This document shows, piece by piece, positions 11,813-23,173 of a DNA stretch of 64,000 nt (positions are counted from its first letter, which is position 1; the number at the start of each line of letters is the position of its first letter). Source of the DNA: Eurosta solidaginis (Eukaryota; Arthropoda; Insecta; Diptera; Tephritidae). Made by a program: the position numbers and the translations under genes. The DNA is taken from contig NC_090322.1 of the NCBI RefSeq assembly GCF_040869045.1, forward strand, positions 181,287,477 through 181,351,476, given 5' to 3'. The notes below the pieces were generated by a model. That model was not told the DNA's origin, did not search any database, and was given only the letters and a program-made list of their open reading frames with translations.

Positions 11813-13259
11813 CATTTGTATGATATAAGAAAAAAAAATTGAAATCCTTTTGCCAATTTGTGCATAATCGACGAATGGCTGCTGTCGCAAAAAATTTTTA
11901 CTTTAAATTTATGGTTGAGCTCCAAAAATGGAACGCTAAAACTTTTCAAATGATACAGACCGCTTTTCTTATGACTAAAAACTTATCGAGCTAACTTCAA
12001 TCATTTTGAAGCAACAAAACATATCATTAAAATGAAAAAAACGGAAATGTATGCTCCTTGTTGTATAGCTAACAATTTCGAGTATTCAATAATACAATTT
12101 GACAAAAAAATCGACCCTTGTTAAATAGTTCAACCGGACTGTATAAAACCCTCTAAGTACCTCGTCATTCCACGTCATTTGACTAGCTATTTTACAGTCA
12201 TAGGTTATATTCATAGTCACATTTGCATGGGCGTGGGTAAGTTTTATGACCAAATTTTTTTTGTAGGGTAATTATTTTGAAGTTCATACATGGCTGGTAC
12301 TTACATGGCCGCCAGAGTACGTACCGTGGGCCTCTGCCGGCGTGGTTACTGGTGATGTTGATTTTGCTGGTGAAGTTGACGCTGTTGTTGGTTGTGGTGC
12401 GCGGTCTTGGGCGCGCTGTGTTGGTACTGTTGGTGGTTGTTGCGCTCTGGTCCGAGGTGAGCGAGTGAACCTGGTGGCAATAAAACTTCGTGTTGACTTT
12501 TACGACCTGTATGACTTGGGGCTAATTATGGCGTTCGTTGTATTACGCTGCAGCGTACTGCTGGCCCTGGAGGCGGAGGTGTTGGTTTAAGGGTCTTCTA
12601 GCAATTGGCTTGTGCCTGTACTACTATGAAATTGGTATGTGGATTCGGACTTGTCGATGCTGTCGTATCAGCAAGATTCGTTAAATGTTTCTTAAAAATT
12701 CTCTTTTTGGGTCCGCAGGAAATTGCAAAAACGAAGATTCCAACCTGTTCAATACTAGTTAAAAGCTTCGCCACAATTAGAAGGCGTAAAACTATTCACG
12801 AAAATTATTTTGCCAGTGTGCTGACCGGGCAGTTGGTTGATAAGTACGTGGGACTCAGTTAAACAGCAAGCAGTGTACAATTAATAGGAGCACCTTACAA
12901 TTCCGCATGGGTGGTTTTCACTGCTGCCGGCTTTATATGTCGCTTCTCTTCCTTTTTTTCGGCGAATGCAGCTTTTCTCTTTACAATTTAATGTTTCCTT
13001 GTCTTCTTCGTTTTTTAAGCCCGGAAGCGCATGGCTAACTTTTCTTTTCTCGTTCTTTAAAAATTTTTCGCCTTCTTTTTACTTTTCATGCCGGAAACTC
13101 ATGGCAATTTTTTTCGCTAGTGATCGCCGGTCTGTTTTTTTCTTGTTTTCAATACTTTTGTATCGCAACTTTCGCCCCATCACCAGTCACTAGGTGTGTT
13201 CGCACGAAAATGCTCCCAAGTGGACCGTAACCGTAGACCACAACAGCAGACCGTAACAA
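11211..13259. repeat. Duplicated 2.05 kb flank, copy 2
   Basis: This is the second copy of 1946-4031. It starts at the base after the Helentron end and stops at GACCGTAACAA. It has a shorter (TA)n tract (about 11777-11810), a small deletion near 12157 relative to copy 1, and scattered substitutions. Because Helentron and flank are shared in the same order, element plus flank were duplicated together. No gene supported. Confidence 0.8.
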
Positions 13260-13599
13260 CGCCAATAGCTCAGCAGCACTCATAGGTTGACTGAAGCTCA
13301 TCATTACCAAGTGATTCACATTTTCTGTTAAGATTGAGAACTATTTGTTAGTATGTTTGCTGGCGACGTATCATAATGGCTTTGACCTCATCAGGGAAAG
13401 CCTTCCGGCATAACTTAGCTAAAGTTGGCAAATACTACTGCTCAGTGGTTTTGTCACAGCCACTGAAAAAGTCACAGTCAACCTCAGCTATAGTTTCGAC
13501 TGTAGTTCGCAATTATACCTACCAATATTCGACATCACAATTTAACCAAGGAACCTTCGGCTGTGGTATCAGCAGCTACTTAGTCGCAGCGCAAATCAC
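13260..13599. other. Unique sequence upstream of the structured repeat
   Basis: I see no supported gene. A plus-strand frame opens with ATGGCTTTG at 13376 and continues into the repeat at 13600-13985. The second half of that frame is therefore repeat-derived. No splice donor was found that would join it convincingly to the exon at 14124. Confidence 0.35.
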
Positions 13600-13985
13600 A
13601 GATTCTTTGAGTAACACTGTTTGTTTTTGTAACGATAAGGGCACTCCCCGAAGGCCGTGGGGAGTGTTATCGATGTTGATGGTTCTTTGCCGGATGCAGA
13701 TCCGGTACGTTCCGGTAACAAGCATATTTACGGTAGACACTAGCCCGACCATCTCGGGAACAATTTGGTATGACCACACGAAGCCTTCCAGGCCATACCG
13801 CCCTCCTATCCCCTACATCCATCAGGTTGACATTTGAGTTGGAGAATCTATATATTGCGCTACACAACCCCTTGAATCAATTTTGTATTTTAGTCGCCTC
13901 TTACGACAGACAGACTTGCCGCGGGTATATTTTAAGCACCCTAACCTGCTGGGGAATGGTCACAGGTTCTCGGTCTGCATAACGA
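13600..13985 (-). repeat. Structured dispersed repeat (SINE or retroposon-like)
   Basis: This is a G+C-richer block in AT-rich DNA. On the minus strand it starts near CCCAGCAGGTTAGGG and contains CCGCGGCAAG, GTCGTAAGAGGCGAC and CCCGAGATGGTCGGG. It ends with a strong hairpin whose 8-bp arms are 13642-13649 and 13659-13666 (CACTCCCC / GGGGAGTG). A short A/C-rich tail follows (about 13615-13632). Compact structure with a terminal hairpin and simple tail suggests a retroposed sequence. I recall such sequence as a common repeat in fly genomes but cannot verify that here. Confidence 0.45.
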
Positions 13986-14123
13986 GAGCGGGGTCTGTCA
14001 ACTTTAAAATTAAGTAAGAAATCAAGTGCAGGGTTTATGTTTCCTTGTTTATTTTAAATATCGTTAGTTACTCTCTAAACCAAATACACATTCAGACAGT
14101 TTATTCTTTCATTTTCTTTTCAG

Positions 14124-16153
14124 TGGGCGTTGATGTACACGAAACACTTGTTTTAAAAGAGCCTATCGAGGATGCCAACCTGGAGATAAAAACCAAAAGA
14201 TCTCGAAAAAGAAAACAAGCAACACTAAATGAGACAAACAACAAAAAAATGAAACCAAGCTCAAAAATATGTTATAATGCTAAAGATGATGGTGCAAAAG
14301 TCAAGAAAAAGACAAACATAAATTTACAAAGTTTTACATTTTCCAAATCGAAAATTCTCAACGATTCAACTATTGCGAAATTCGAACAAACTGACACAAC
14401 GATAACAGAGGTCGAACAAACCAACACAACGCTCACAAAAGAACGAAATGATACAACGATACCCGCCGTTGAGCAATATGAATCCATCAAATCAACGTAC
14501 GAACAAGTTAAGCGAATTTCAAATATTAGCAGCAATAATTATGTTGAGTTAACAAATGATACAGTTAATGACAACAATTTTAACAACACTTCAAAGAAAT
14601 CAAATAATGATTCAACATTGGTACAAGCAAAACTGACTAAATTTTTCAAACAAAAAAAGTGCAGCATGAGTAAATCATTCACGATACCTTCTTGTCCAAT
14701 GCTGACTACAAAACAACTCGATATGCAGTTTGAAAACCGGAAAGAGGGTCAATTTGAAGAGAAAAAAGAACGAGATTCCACAACGAGCTTTACGCTTCAG
14801 GCTAGAACACCAGACTTAAACGAAATTTCAGCATTCTTAGAAACACAAAAATCGCAAACACTAAAGGGACTAACTGAAAGACAAAACGTCCAGGAAATAT
14901 GCGAGAGGTCACAAAAGCTTCAGCAAACTCAAGAAATTCCAGCACTACCCGGTACACAAACTTCAATGTGTGCAATATCCAATGGAAAACAATATTCAAT
15001 AATGTTTGATACACCAAAGTCTACAGAGAAGAAAAGCAATGACAGTATAACAAGCCAAGAAAATGCAGACGTCATGAAGCAACAAACTAACGAAAATATG
15101 GATAGTAATGATACAGAACCTTTAGATTTAACGAGACAGAAAAACATACAGCAAAGTGTTCAGCGGAAAGACGAAGCATTTTTAAAGACTACTTGGTCCA
15201 CAATAGATCATCTATATGTTAGCAAATGTGCATATATAACTAAGAATAAAGCTACTGCAGACATAGCGCAAACTTCCACAACAAAGCTAAACCATGATCT
15301 ATGTGGCTTAGACTTGTCATGTCAGATCACGCCGTACAATGACAACATGTCTTGGCGTGATGATAACACAAAAGAAGATGATGCGTCCATCATGAGCATC
15401 GCTCCAACGAACAAAAGTGCAGATTCTATAACAAATAGTCCAAAAAATATTGAAAACTTTTTATTATGCTATAAGGTTGCATTAGCTTTTGTACGTCTTA
15501 ATGAGAATGAAAGAAATATTGATAGCTTTAAAGATATTTATCAACGTATTTGGCACACAAGTAAAGCAATCGATTATATAACAGCGAAATTGAGTAATAG
15601 TGGTATAAGTCGCAGCGCGAAGGAAACTGTGCCTAGAGTGTGTAAACGTAAAACAAAGCCTAGTGAGGAAAATAAGAATGTTCTAACTCAACCCCCAAAC
15701 AAACAGCGAAGAGATATACCGTTAAATTTAGCTAAAAGAACAGAAGTGGAAACATTTCTAAAGGATAAAGAGAATATATTTCCCATATCGCGTAGTACAG
15801 AAACTCATCTAAAACAAATTCACGACCCGAAAACCGGCGAACCTGCCATAGTAGCGCCATCGAAAACGCGCCGTAATCCTTTTCGTTTACAAATAATGAA
15901 TGATATTAAAAAGAAACGTGTGACAGCTAAAACTATTAATAATGAGATAATGAATTCAGTACTAAATATGAAATGTTCATTAGTTGAGAATTCAGAGAAA
16001 AGTAATTTAATGTCAGAGGAGCCAGAATCATTAACCAGCGAAGATTTTGCAGAAATTGATCGCGAACTTGCACTTAATGAAACGCAGAAAATTCCAAATA
16101 TGTCATTCAAAGAATATTGCGATAAATTTCTACAATCAGCGAATAAAAAGTAA
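14124..16153 (+). CDS. Terminal coding exon of a PIP-box nuclear protein
   Basis: A 2.03 kb exon encodes about 675 residues ending at TAA 16151-16153. The acceptor is a long pyrimidine tract plus TTTTCAG ending at 14123, so earlier exons lie upstream and the frame before 14124 is intron read-through. The protein is Ser/Thr/Asn/Lys-rich and probably disordered. A basic cluster KTKRSRKRKQ near the start suggests nuclear import. Bases 14624-14647 encode QAKLTKFF, a textbook PCNA-interacting (PIP) motif followed by basic residues. Bases 15119-15133 encode PLDLT, resembling CtBP-binding motifs. A mildly helical conserved-looking part (NIENFLLCYKVALAF onward) and an acidic C-terminus follow. I do not recognise the gene. 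A role in replication or repair at PCNA is inferred from the motif alone. Coding A+T is high, as in the surrounding DNA. Confidence 0.8.
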
Positions 16154-16309
16154 GTTTTTAACAATTTTTTTCTAATTAAAGAGTTACACTTTTTTTTAAC
16201 GAAATGAATAGATAAAATTTAGTTTGAATTTGTAACAGTTTTTATTACTTTTTTTTTAAACACACATTATGAATATTATATTGGTATACTTATGTACATA
16301 CATTTGGTG

Positions 16310-16371
16310 AATAAACAAAATACAATGGATTAAATAATTAATATAGAGCGGTAAACGACTCATACAATAAA
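16310..16371 (+). terminator. Poly(A) signals of the PIP-box gene
   Basis: AATAAA occurs at 16310-16315 and again at 16366-16371, about 160 and 215 bases after the stop codon. Both sit in AT-rich sequence suited to 3' end formation. Which one is used cannot be told from sequence. Confidence 0.5.
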
Positions 16372-16402
16372 GAATTAAAATTGAAACACCTTATGGTCGT
16401 TT

Positions 16403-16506
16403 ATATATATATATATATATATATATGTTTGCTTTATTTGGCAAAACAATTGTTTCGACACTCGCGACGCGTCATCATCAGTTGCTAGTTATCAACTTGA
16501 TAACAA
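16403..16506 (-). repeat. Short dispersed repeat with TA tract
   Basis: After a (TA)n run at about 16403-16424, the sequence GTTTGCTTTATTTGGC...GTTGCTAGTTATCAA is the reverse complement of segments at about 46120-46198 and 51283-51361. There it lies between the Helentron end and the Helitron. Three copies, each with an AT-rich tract at the same edge, suggest a small dispersed element or a preferred insertion environment. Confidence 0.6.
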
Positions 16507-16854
16507 TAAATGATTAAATGATCCTGAAATATTTCCGAAAACAGCGAACAGATCCGGCGATAGTTAAAAAATATTCGGTGGCAGTTCCTCCGATATGATT
16601 CCCTAAACAATTGTATAATAGTTTCGAAAACAATCTTGAAACTATATGGAGTTAGTCGCCAAAAAGTATCAATGATATTATTAAAGGTCCCATTGTGATA
16701 ATCAAAATCCGTAAAAAAATTTTATTTTTCTTAAATGAGTAGGTTTTGTATAATCAAAAATATGTGACACGTTCGAATGAAAAGCATTTAATAGACTTTT
16801 TTTTATATATGTATTAAATAAAGTATTATAATATGGTTCACGTCATGGAATTAT
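16507..16854. other. Convergent intergenic spacer
   Basis: This AT-rich sequence separates the PIP-box gene (+) from the protease gene (-). TTTATT at 16721-16726 gives an AATAAA on the minus strand about 130 bases past the protease stop. No other feature is seen. Confidence 0.4.
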
Positions 16855-17613
16855 TCAAGATATATAGGTTCTTAAAAAGTGTATAACTATTGCATTTGTT
16901 ACATCTGTAAATAAAGTTGGAATACTGGGATCATCACAACCACCGTGTGCCACCGCACAAAGTTGTTTATTCACAATTGCCCCTGTTCCAGAATCTCCAC
17001 AACCCGTATCGCCACCAATAGATGCAGCACAAATGATTGTGTTTGGTAGAACTGCCGGTATATTGTCATAATGGTTCTGGCATTCACCGAATGGTATTAT
17101 AGGCATTTTAATAGTTTTGAGATGAGTATTATCAATCGTATCACCATAATCTACCGAACCCCATCCACTAACTTTCATATTCATGCCCGGTACTAATTCG
17201 AAATCGCAAAGCTTTATTGGTTTTACTGACCTACTCTCTTGAAAAGATGAACGCACTTTAACCACAGCAATGTCCATAAATGATGATTTGTCATTATAGC
17301 CATGATCATAATTTATACTCTCCACTTTGCGTTGGTGCCCCCTTCCTAATTTTTTTAAATTGCTTATGCCAGCTACAACGACGAAACTTTCCTTTCGTTC
17401 ATTAAATACGCAATGCGCAGTTGTAACCACCGATGTTAAAGTGACTAAGGAACCAGCGCACGCAGGCCGGTAAGAAATAAATATCGCCACCGAATGTGGA
17501 CTCTGCCTTATTTTTATATCTTTGCCGTCTACAATTCGAAAATGCGCATTCGTATAGGATAGAAGGCAGCTGAGAACAACAAACAGGATTACGAAATTAA
17601 TGCGTGAATTCAT
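16855..17613 (-). CDS. Secreted trypsin-like serine protease (S1 family), single exon
   Basis: This 252-residue chymotrypsin-fold protein has a signal peptide at about residues 1-23. A three-residue propeptide follows, and the activation site is R26|IVDG. The catalytic triad is present: H67 in TTAHC, D114 in MDIAVVKV and S208 in GDSG. D202 occupies the S1 pocket position six residues before the serine, so trypsin-like cleavage after Arg/Lys is predicted. Two departures from the family stand out. The cysteine normally four residues before the serine is three before it (GCGDSG), and the usual GDSGGP reads GDSGTG. It probably acts outside the cell, in gut or reproductive fluid, but the sequence does not say which. 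Start chosen at 17613, after a TATA box. It could also be a weakly active homologue. Confidence 0.9.
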   Translation of the reverse strand: MNSRINFVILFVVLSCLLSYTNAHFRIVDGKDIKIRQSPHSVAIFISYRPACAGSLVTLTSVVTTAHCVFNERKESFVVVAGISNLKKLGRGHQRKVESINYDHGYNDKSSFMDIAVVKVRSSFQESRSVKPIKLCDFELVPGMNMKVSGWGSVDYGDTIDNTHLKTIKMPIIPFGECQNHYDNIPAVLPNTIICAASIGGDTGCGDSGTGAIVNKQLCAVAHGGCDDPSIPTLFTDVTNAIVIHFLRTYIS

Positions 17614-17679
17614 TTTAATTTAACAACTTTTTTACCACTTTTTAAGTATAAAGAACACCGAGATAAATTTTGTGGGCGC

Positions 17680-17687
17680 TATTTATA
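17680..17687 (-). promoter_or_regulatory. TATA box of the protease gene
   Basis: On the minus strand the sequence reads GGTATAAATAGCGCC, a strong TATA match with G+C-rich sequence just downstream. It lies about 67 bases upstream of the ATG. A start site 25-30 bases downstream would give a 5' leader of roughly 40 nucleotides, typical of secreted digestive-type proteases in flies. Confidence 0.7.
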
Positions 17688-17830
17688 CCTAATTGTGTCA
17701 TGTGAATGAAAAATAAACAACAACTTATCAGTCAAAATTTCAGGAAATTTAAATAACAACAATACATGTCAATTAATATCAAGGCTAGTTATACAATAAA
17801 AAATCTTGTTTGTTTTCACTCGGTCTATTA

Positions 17831-18197
17831 TAAATAAAATAAATAAATAAACGCAAGGCGCTATAACCTCCAAAGAGATTTTAGGCCGAGCTTATCTTCC
17901 AATTTGCGTCGTGCTTAATTTTTCCTACAAATTGGCGGGACGACACCTACATGTTTGTACGCCGAATCCAAAATGCATTTGCAAGGCAGATGAGTTTTCA
18001 CTGAGGAGCTTTTCATGGCAGAAATACACTCGAAGTGTATGCTAAACGCTTACGAGAGGAGACGCCAATTATAAAAAACTTGTTTCTAATTAAAAAAAAC
18101 TTTTTTTCTCATTTTTGATGTTACTCTGCCCGGGAGTTGAACACAGGACCCTCGGTGTGGTAGGCGGAGCATGCTACCACAACACCACGGCGGCCGC
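17831..18197 (-). mobile_element. tRNA-derived SINE, complete-looking copy
   Basis: On the minus strand a tRNA-like head begins near 18197. The A box GTGGTAGCATGCTCC is at 18166-18180 and the B box GTTCAACTC lies near 18133-18144, with the overall look of a tRNA-Gly. The body contains TATTTCTGCCATGAAAAGCTC and the tail is (TTTA)n at about 17831-17850. Related body sequence occurs at 32180-32420 and 40629-40869, and a head-only piece at 26056-26097. RNA polymerase III would transcribe it. Confidence 0.75.
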
Positions 18198-18261
18198 CTC
18201 GATCAATTATAGCTTGTGTTAATTTTTGGATAAAAGTGCGTGCTAAAATTAAATCAGGCAT

Positions 18262-18358
18262 GCTTAACCAACGAACCGATATCATTTCACGAAATGACTT
18301 TGTTTCGTTTATTAACGTTGATTATCGTAACGAAATGATATCGGTTCGTTGGTTAAGC
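18262..18358. repeat. Perfect 27-bp inverted repeat
   Basis: Arms 18262-18288 and 18332-18358 are exact reverse complements (GCTTAACCAACG... / ...CGTTGGTTAAGC), separated by 43 bases that contain a weaker TTTCGTT / AACGAAA pairing. The second arm ends 21 bases before the target duplication of the adjoining hAT-type element. Confidence 0.85.
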
Positions 18359-18387
18359 GAATTAAATATTTATTTATGGCAAATACA

Positions 18388-21300
18388 TAGAGTTGGGATT
18401 CTACCGGGTATTTACAATTTTTATGGGTAAATACCAGGAAAATACCCGGAATATTCCTTTTTTGTATCATTTTTTAGGTTTTTAAAAATCATTTGAATCG
18501 AGGCTGCTTGGAATTACAATTCAGCAATTAAATTTATACGTCATTTGAATTTTAACAAGTAAGGAAGGTTAAGTTCGGGTGTAACCGACCATTACATACT
18601 CAGTTGAGAGCTATGGTGACAACATAAGGGAAAATAACCATGTAGGAAAATGTACCGAGGGAAACCCTGGAATGTGTATCAAATGAAAGGCGTTAAAGAG
18701 TATTTTATGAGGGAGTGGGCCATAGTTCTATAGGTGGATGTCATTTAGGGATATAGCCATAAAGGTGGATCAGGGTTGAATCTAGAATGCGTTTGTACGA
18801 TATGGGTTCAAATGAAAGGTGTTAATGAGTATTTTAAAAGGGAGTAATCCTTAGTTCCATAGGTGGACGCCATTTCGAGATATCGCCACAAAGGTGGACC
18901 AGGGGTGACCCTAGAATTTGTTTGTACAATATGGGTATCAAAAAATAGGTGTTAATGAGTATTTTAAAAGGGAGTAATCCTTAGTTCCATAGGTGGACGC
19001 CGTTTCGAGATATCGCCATAAGGTGGACCAGGGGTGACCCTAGAATTTGTTTGTACAATATGGGCATCAAACGAAAGGTGTTAATGAGTATTTTAAAAGG
19101 GAGTGGGCTTTAGTTCTATAGGTGGACGCCGTTTCGAAATATCGCCCTAAAGGTGGACCAGGGGTGACTCTAGAATATGTTTGTACGATATGGGTATCAA
19201 ATTAAAGGTATTAATAAGGGTTTTAAAAGGGAGTGGTGGTTGTTGTATAGGTGGTCGCCTTTTCGAGATATCGCCATAAAGGTGGACCAGGGGTGACTAT
19301 AGAACGCGTTTGCACGATATGGGTATCAAATGAAAGGTGCTAATGAGTATTTTAAAAGGGAGTAATCCTTAGTTCCATAGGTGGACGCGGTTTCGATATA
19401 TCGCCATAAAGGTGGACCAGGGGTAACCCTAGAATTTGTTTGTACAATATGGGTATCAAAACAAAGGTGTTTATGAGTATTTTAAAAGGGAGTAATCCTT
19501 AGTTCCATATGTGGACGCCGTTTCGTGATATCGCCATAAAGGTGGAGCAGGGGTGACCCTAGAATTTGTTTGTACAATATGGGTATCAAAAGAAAGGTGT
19601 TAATGAGTATTTTAAAAGGGAGTGGGCCTTCGTTCTATAGGTGTTCGCCTTTTCGAGATATCGCCATAAAGGTGGACCAGGGGTGACTTTAGAATATGTT
19701 TTTACGATATGGGTATCAAATGAAAGGTGTTAATGAGTATTTTAAAAGGGCGTGGGGCTTAGTTCTATAGGTGGACGCCTTTTCGAGATATCGCCATAAA
19801 GGTGGACCAGGGGTGACTCTAGAATGAGTTTGTACGATATGGGTATCAAATTAAAGGTATTAATGAGAGTTTTAAAAGGGAGTGGTGTGAAGGCGTTTTC
19901 CAGATATCGACCAAAATGTGGACCAGGGTGACCCAGAACATCATCTGTTGGATACAGCTAATTTATTTATATATGTAATACCTGCCAAGATTTTAAGGGT
20001 TTTTTATTTCACCCTGTAGAACTTTTTCATTTTCTTCTACTTAATATGGTAGGTGTCACAACCATTTTATAAAGTTTTTTCTAAAGTTATATTTCGCGTC
20101 AATAAAACAATCCAATTACCTTACCATGTTTCATGCTTTTTTTCGTATTTGGTATAGAATTATGGCATTTTTTCATTTTTCGTAATTTTCGATATCGGAA
20201 AAGTGGGCGTGGTCGTAGTCGGATTTCGTTCATTTTTCATACCAAGATAAAGTGAGTTCAAGTAAGCACGTGAACTAAGTTCATTAAAGATATGTCGATT
20301 TTTGCCCAAGTTATCGTGTTAACGGCCATGCGGAAGGACAGACGGACGCCTGTGTATAAAAACTGGGCGTGGCATCAACCGATTTCGCCCATTTTCACAG
20401 AAAACAGTTAATGTCATAAAATCTATGCCCCTACCAAATTTCAAAAGGATTGGTAAATTTTTGTTCGACTTATGGCGTTAAAAGTATCCTAGACAAATTA
20501 AATGAAAAAGGGCGGAGCCACGCCCATTTTGAAATTTTCTTTTATTTTTGTATTTTGTTGCACCATATCATTACTGGAGTTGAATGTTGACATAATTTAC
20601 TTATATACTGTAAAGATATTAAATTTTTTGTTAAAATTTTACTTTAAAAAAATTTTTTTTTAAAAGTGGGCGTGGTCCTTCTCCGATTTTGCTAATTTTT
20701 ATTGGGCGTACATATAGTAATATAAGTATCGTTCCTGCCAAATTTCATCAAGATATCTTCAACGACTGCCAAATTACAGCTTGCAAAACTTTTAAATTAC
20801 CTTCTTTTAAAAGTGGGCGGTGCCACACCCATTGTCCAAAATTTTACTAATCTTCCATTCTGCGTCATAAGTTCAACTCATGTACCAAGTTTCGTCGCTT
20901 TAGCTGTCTTTTGTAATGAATTATCGCACTTTTTCGGTTTTTCGAAATTTTCGATATCGAAAAAGTGGGCGTGGTTATAGTCCGATATCGTTCATTTTAA
21001 ATAGCGATCTGAGATGTGTACTCAGGAACCTGCATACCAAATTTCATCAAGATACCTCAAAATTTACTCAAGTTATCGTGTTAACGGACGGACGGACGGA
21101 CGGACGGACATGGCTCAATCAAATTTTTTTTCGATCCTGATTATTTTGATATATAGAAGTCTATATCTATCTCGATTCCTTTATATATGTACAACCAACC
21201 GTTTTCCAATCAAACTTAATATACTCTGTGAGCTCTGCTCAACTGAGTATAAAAATTTTCATTTTGATTTTAAACAAAGAACCCAGCAAACACTCGGAGT

Positions 21301-22771
21301 CAACAATTAGTCTGAAAGGAGTCCAAACTTTGGATCGTTTGCACTTGTTATAAACTCATTTTCGAGCCTGAAGCGAATTCTGTATGCTCATATTTTGCCT
21401 CTAACATAAGTCTTATACAGGCCTCCTTCCGATATCATATATGAGTCTTACTGGCGTCATATACTGCTAATTTTTAGTCTTTTAATGACACTACTTCAGG
21501 GTTTTTAGGAAGAATTTTTTACATAAATCGGAAGCGGAAAACATAGGGGAGAAAATTGTTGTGACAAAATTCCATGAGGATAAGATAGAAATGAAATAAG
21601 TATTAGTTGAATTAATTATTTATTTAGAATAAATTGTCGCAGAAATATTTCTGAGTTTTTATTCCGGAGCTGCCTAGTTTACTGATTTTAATATTTTTCG
21701 TTTGTTCATAATTTCATCAAATTGGATTCATAAAAGGCTCTAAGGTGATAGCATTTTTGAAGCTGGTATTTTTCGGACCCATATTGAACTCCAGAACTGT
21801 AAGATAATGTTAGGGTACACATATTTACGCAAACAAAGCTACCCCTCAAACATGCTCACGGCACTCATAATTTAAGAATCCGAAACGAATCCAAAATAAG
21901 TGGGCATGTAGAAAAGCGTCGAACCGCGTAGGAGGGTAAAAGAAGATTTTATTTTTGCCTTCTATTTAACAGCCTAAAAGCTCCTAGCATAGCATGCAAA
22001 AATTATTATTTATCAACTATTTATGTTCGTCACAGCGAGTTTGGAAAATTTGGAAACTTTGTTACAATTCTTCATTTTAATACAAAATGAATTACATTTG
22101 TACATCATAGTTACCCTTGCTATTCTTTTTTTGTATAAGCATCGACGTTTTTCTGCGCATGGACGCTTCTCGACATCTTTAATGTGACCGCAAAGCTCCA
22201 CGCTCTGTTCAGGTGTGTCGAACTATATATGACCCCAGTAAGCGCTGACGATGCCTAATAAATAGGCCATATAGGTCTCAGAAAATCAGAGTTTATTAGA
22301 GTTAAAAATGACGTCGGAGAGTTCCAGTATAGTATAATATGAGCTGTTTAAACCCCATTTAAGACTTACTTATAACTTATAGGAAATACATTGGTTACGG
22401 CATCCCAAACGAGCACATACCGACTGTAAACGTTCCAATTTAGATATTTTTCCGACTCTTGTTTGACTTAAAATGTTTACTGGGTAAACTTAAATTTTTG
22501 CAACGGATGTATTATTGGCTAAATATTTTTGAAAAACGCTGGATTACATATTAAAACTGATTCAACCGATAGCGTAATGGCTAACTACCCACCAATATAG
22601 GACAAATTGGTTACATTTTGGATTGAATTTGTGTGTTTGTTTCCCAGATTTTCCAAAAGATTATTTTTACCCTTCTTTTGGGTAAATATTTGGGTATTTA
22701 CCCATTTTTACCATATATACCCAATTTACCGGGTATTTACCATTTGGGTATTTACCCATTTCCTATCTCTA
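18388..22771. mobile_element. hAT-type element with 8-bp target duplication, host to Helentron C
   Basis: The left end TAGAGTTGGGA (18388) and the inverse right end TAGAGATAGGA (read back from 22771) agree at 9 of 11 bases. They are flanked by the identical octamer CAAATACA at 18380-18387 and 22772-22779. An 8-bp duplication and a YAGNG end are marks of the hAT superfamily. Both inner ends also carry clustered GGGTAAATAC / GTATTTACCC motifs (18410-18460 and 22680-22760). I find no transposase inside, so it is non-autonomous or gutted. Helentron C (18554-21255) makes up most of its length. The part 21256-22680 has no gene I can support. Confidence 0.65.
18554..21255 (-). mobile_element. Helentron/INE-1-like element, copy C (complete, nested)
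   Basis: Same plan as copy B: AACAAGTAAGGAAGG end, hairpin (one arm now CCGACC, so imperfect), TACTCAGTTGAG, a 129-bp array at about 18700-19900, GTGGGCGTGG blocks, GGAC microsatellite (about 21085-21110), and CTCAACTGAGTATAAAAA ending at 21255. It lies wholly inside the hAT-type element, so it inserted later. Confidence 0.8.
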
Positions 22772-22779
22772 CAAATACA

Positions 22780-23173
22780 AAAGGCTCATTAAGTGTAGTT
22801 GGCACCTATTAAAAAACCATATCTCATTCCTGTGTCCATGTTTATCCAGGAAAAATTTTCGTTTGTCCAAATATTTTTAAATTTTGTAAATCTCAAAGAC
22901 TCAACTTTAAGGAAATAAAAGGTTTTTGTAAATTCAAGATAAAAAACACCAAATAATTTTTGACATGTTAATTAAATGGGAAACTAAGAAAATAGAGAGG
23001 GTAGGAGTTGGGAAATTTGTTTTTCGAAATACTTGGTATTGGTAATTCGCCAATTACAAAAGAGACAAAGGAAGTGAGGTAACGAAGTTCTAATTATTTT
23101 GAAATGCAGAAACCATAAAATAATACTTCCGTTAAATAAAATAATTACCTTTCAAAAATGGCTTTCAAAGTGG
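22780..23173. other. AT-rich spacer
   Basis: I see no gene, RNA or repeat boundary in this stretch. Confidence 0.3.

Noticed and set aside
13376..13837. 153-codon plus-strand frame upstream of the PIP-box exon
   Set aside because: Its second half is the antisense of a structured dispersed repeat and no splice donor links it to 14124.
14045..14123. Upstream 26 codons before the PIP-box exon
   Set aside because: The sequence is a pyrimidine tract with a splice acceptor, so these codons are intron.
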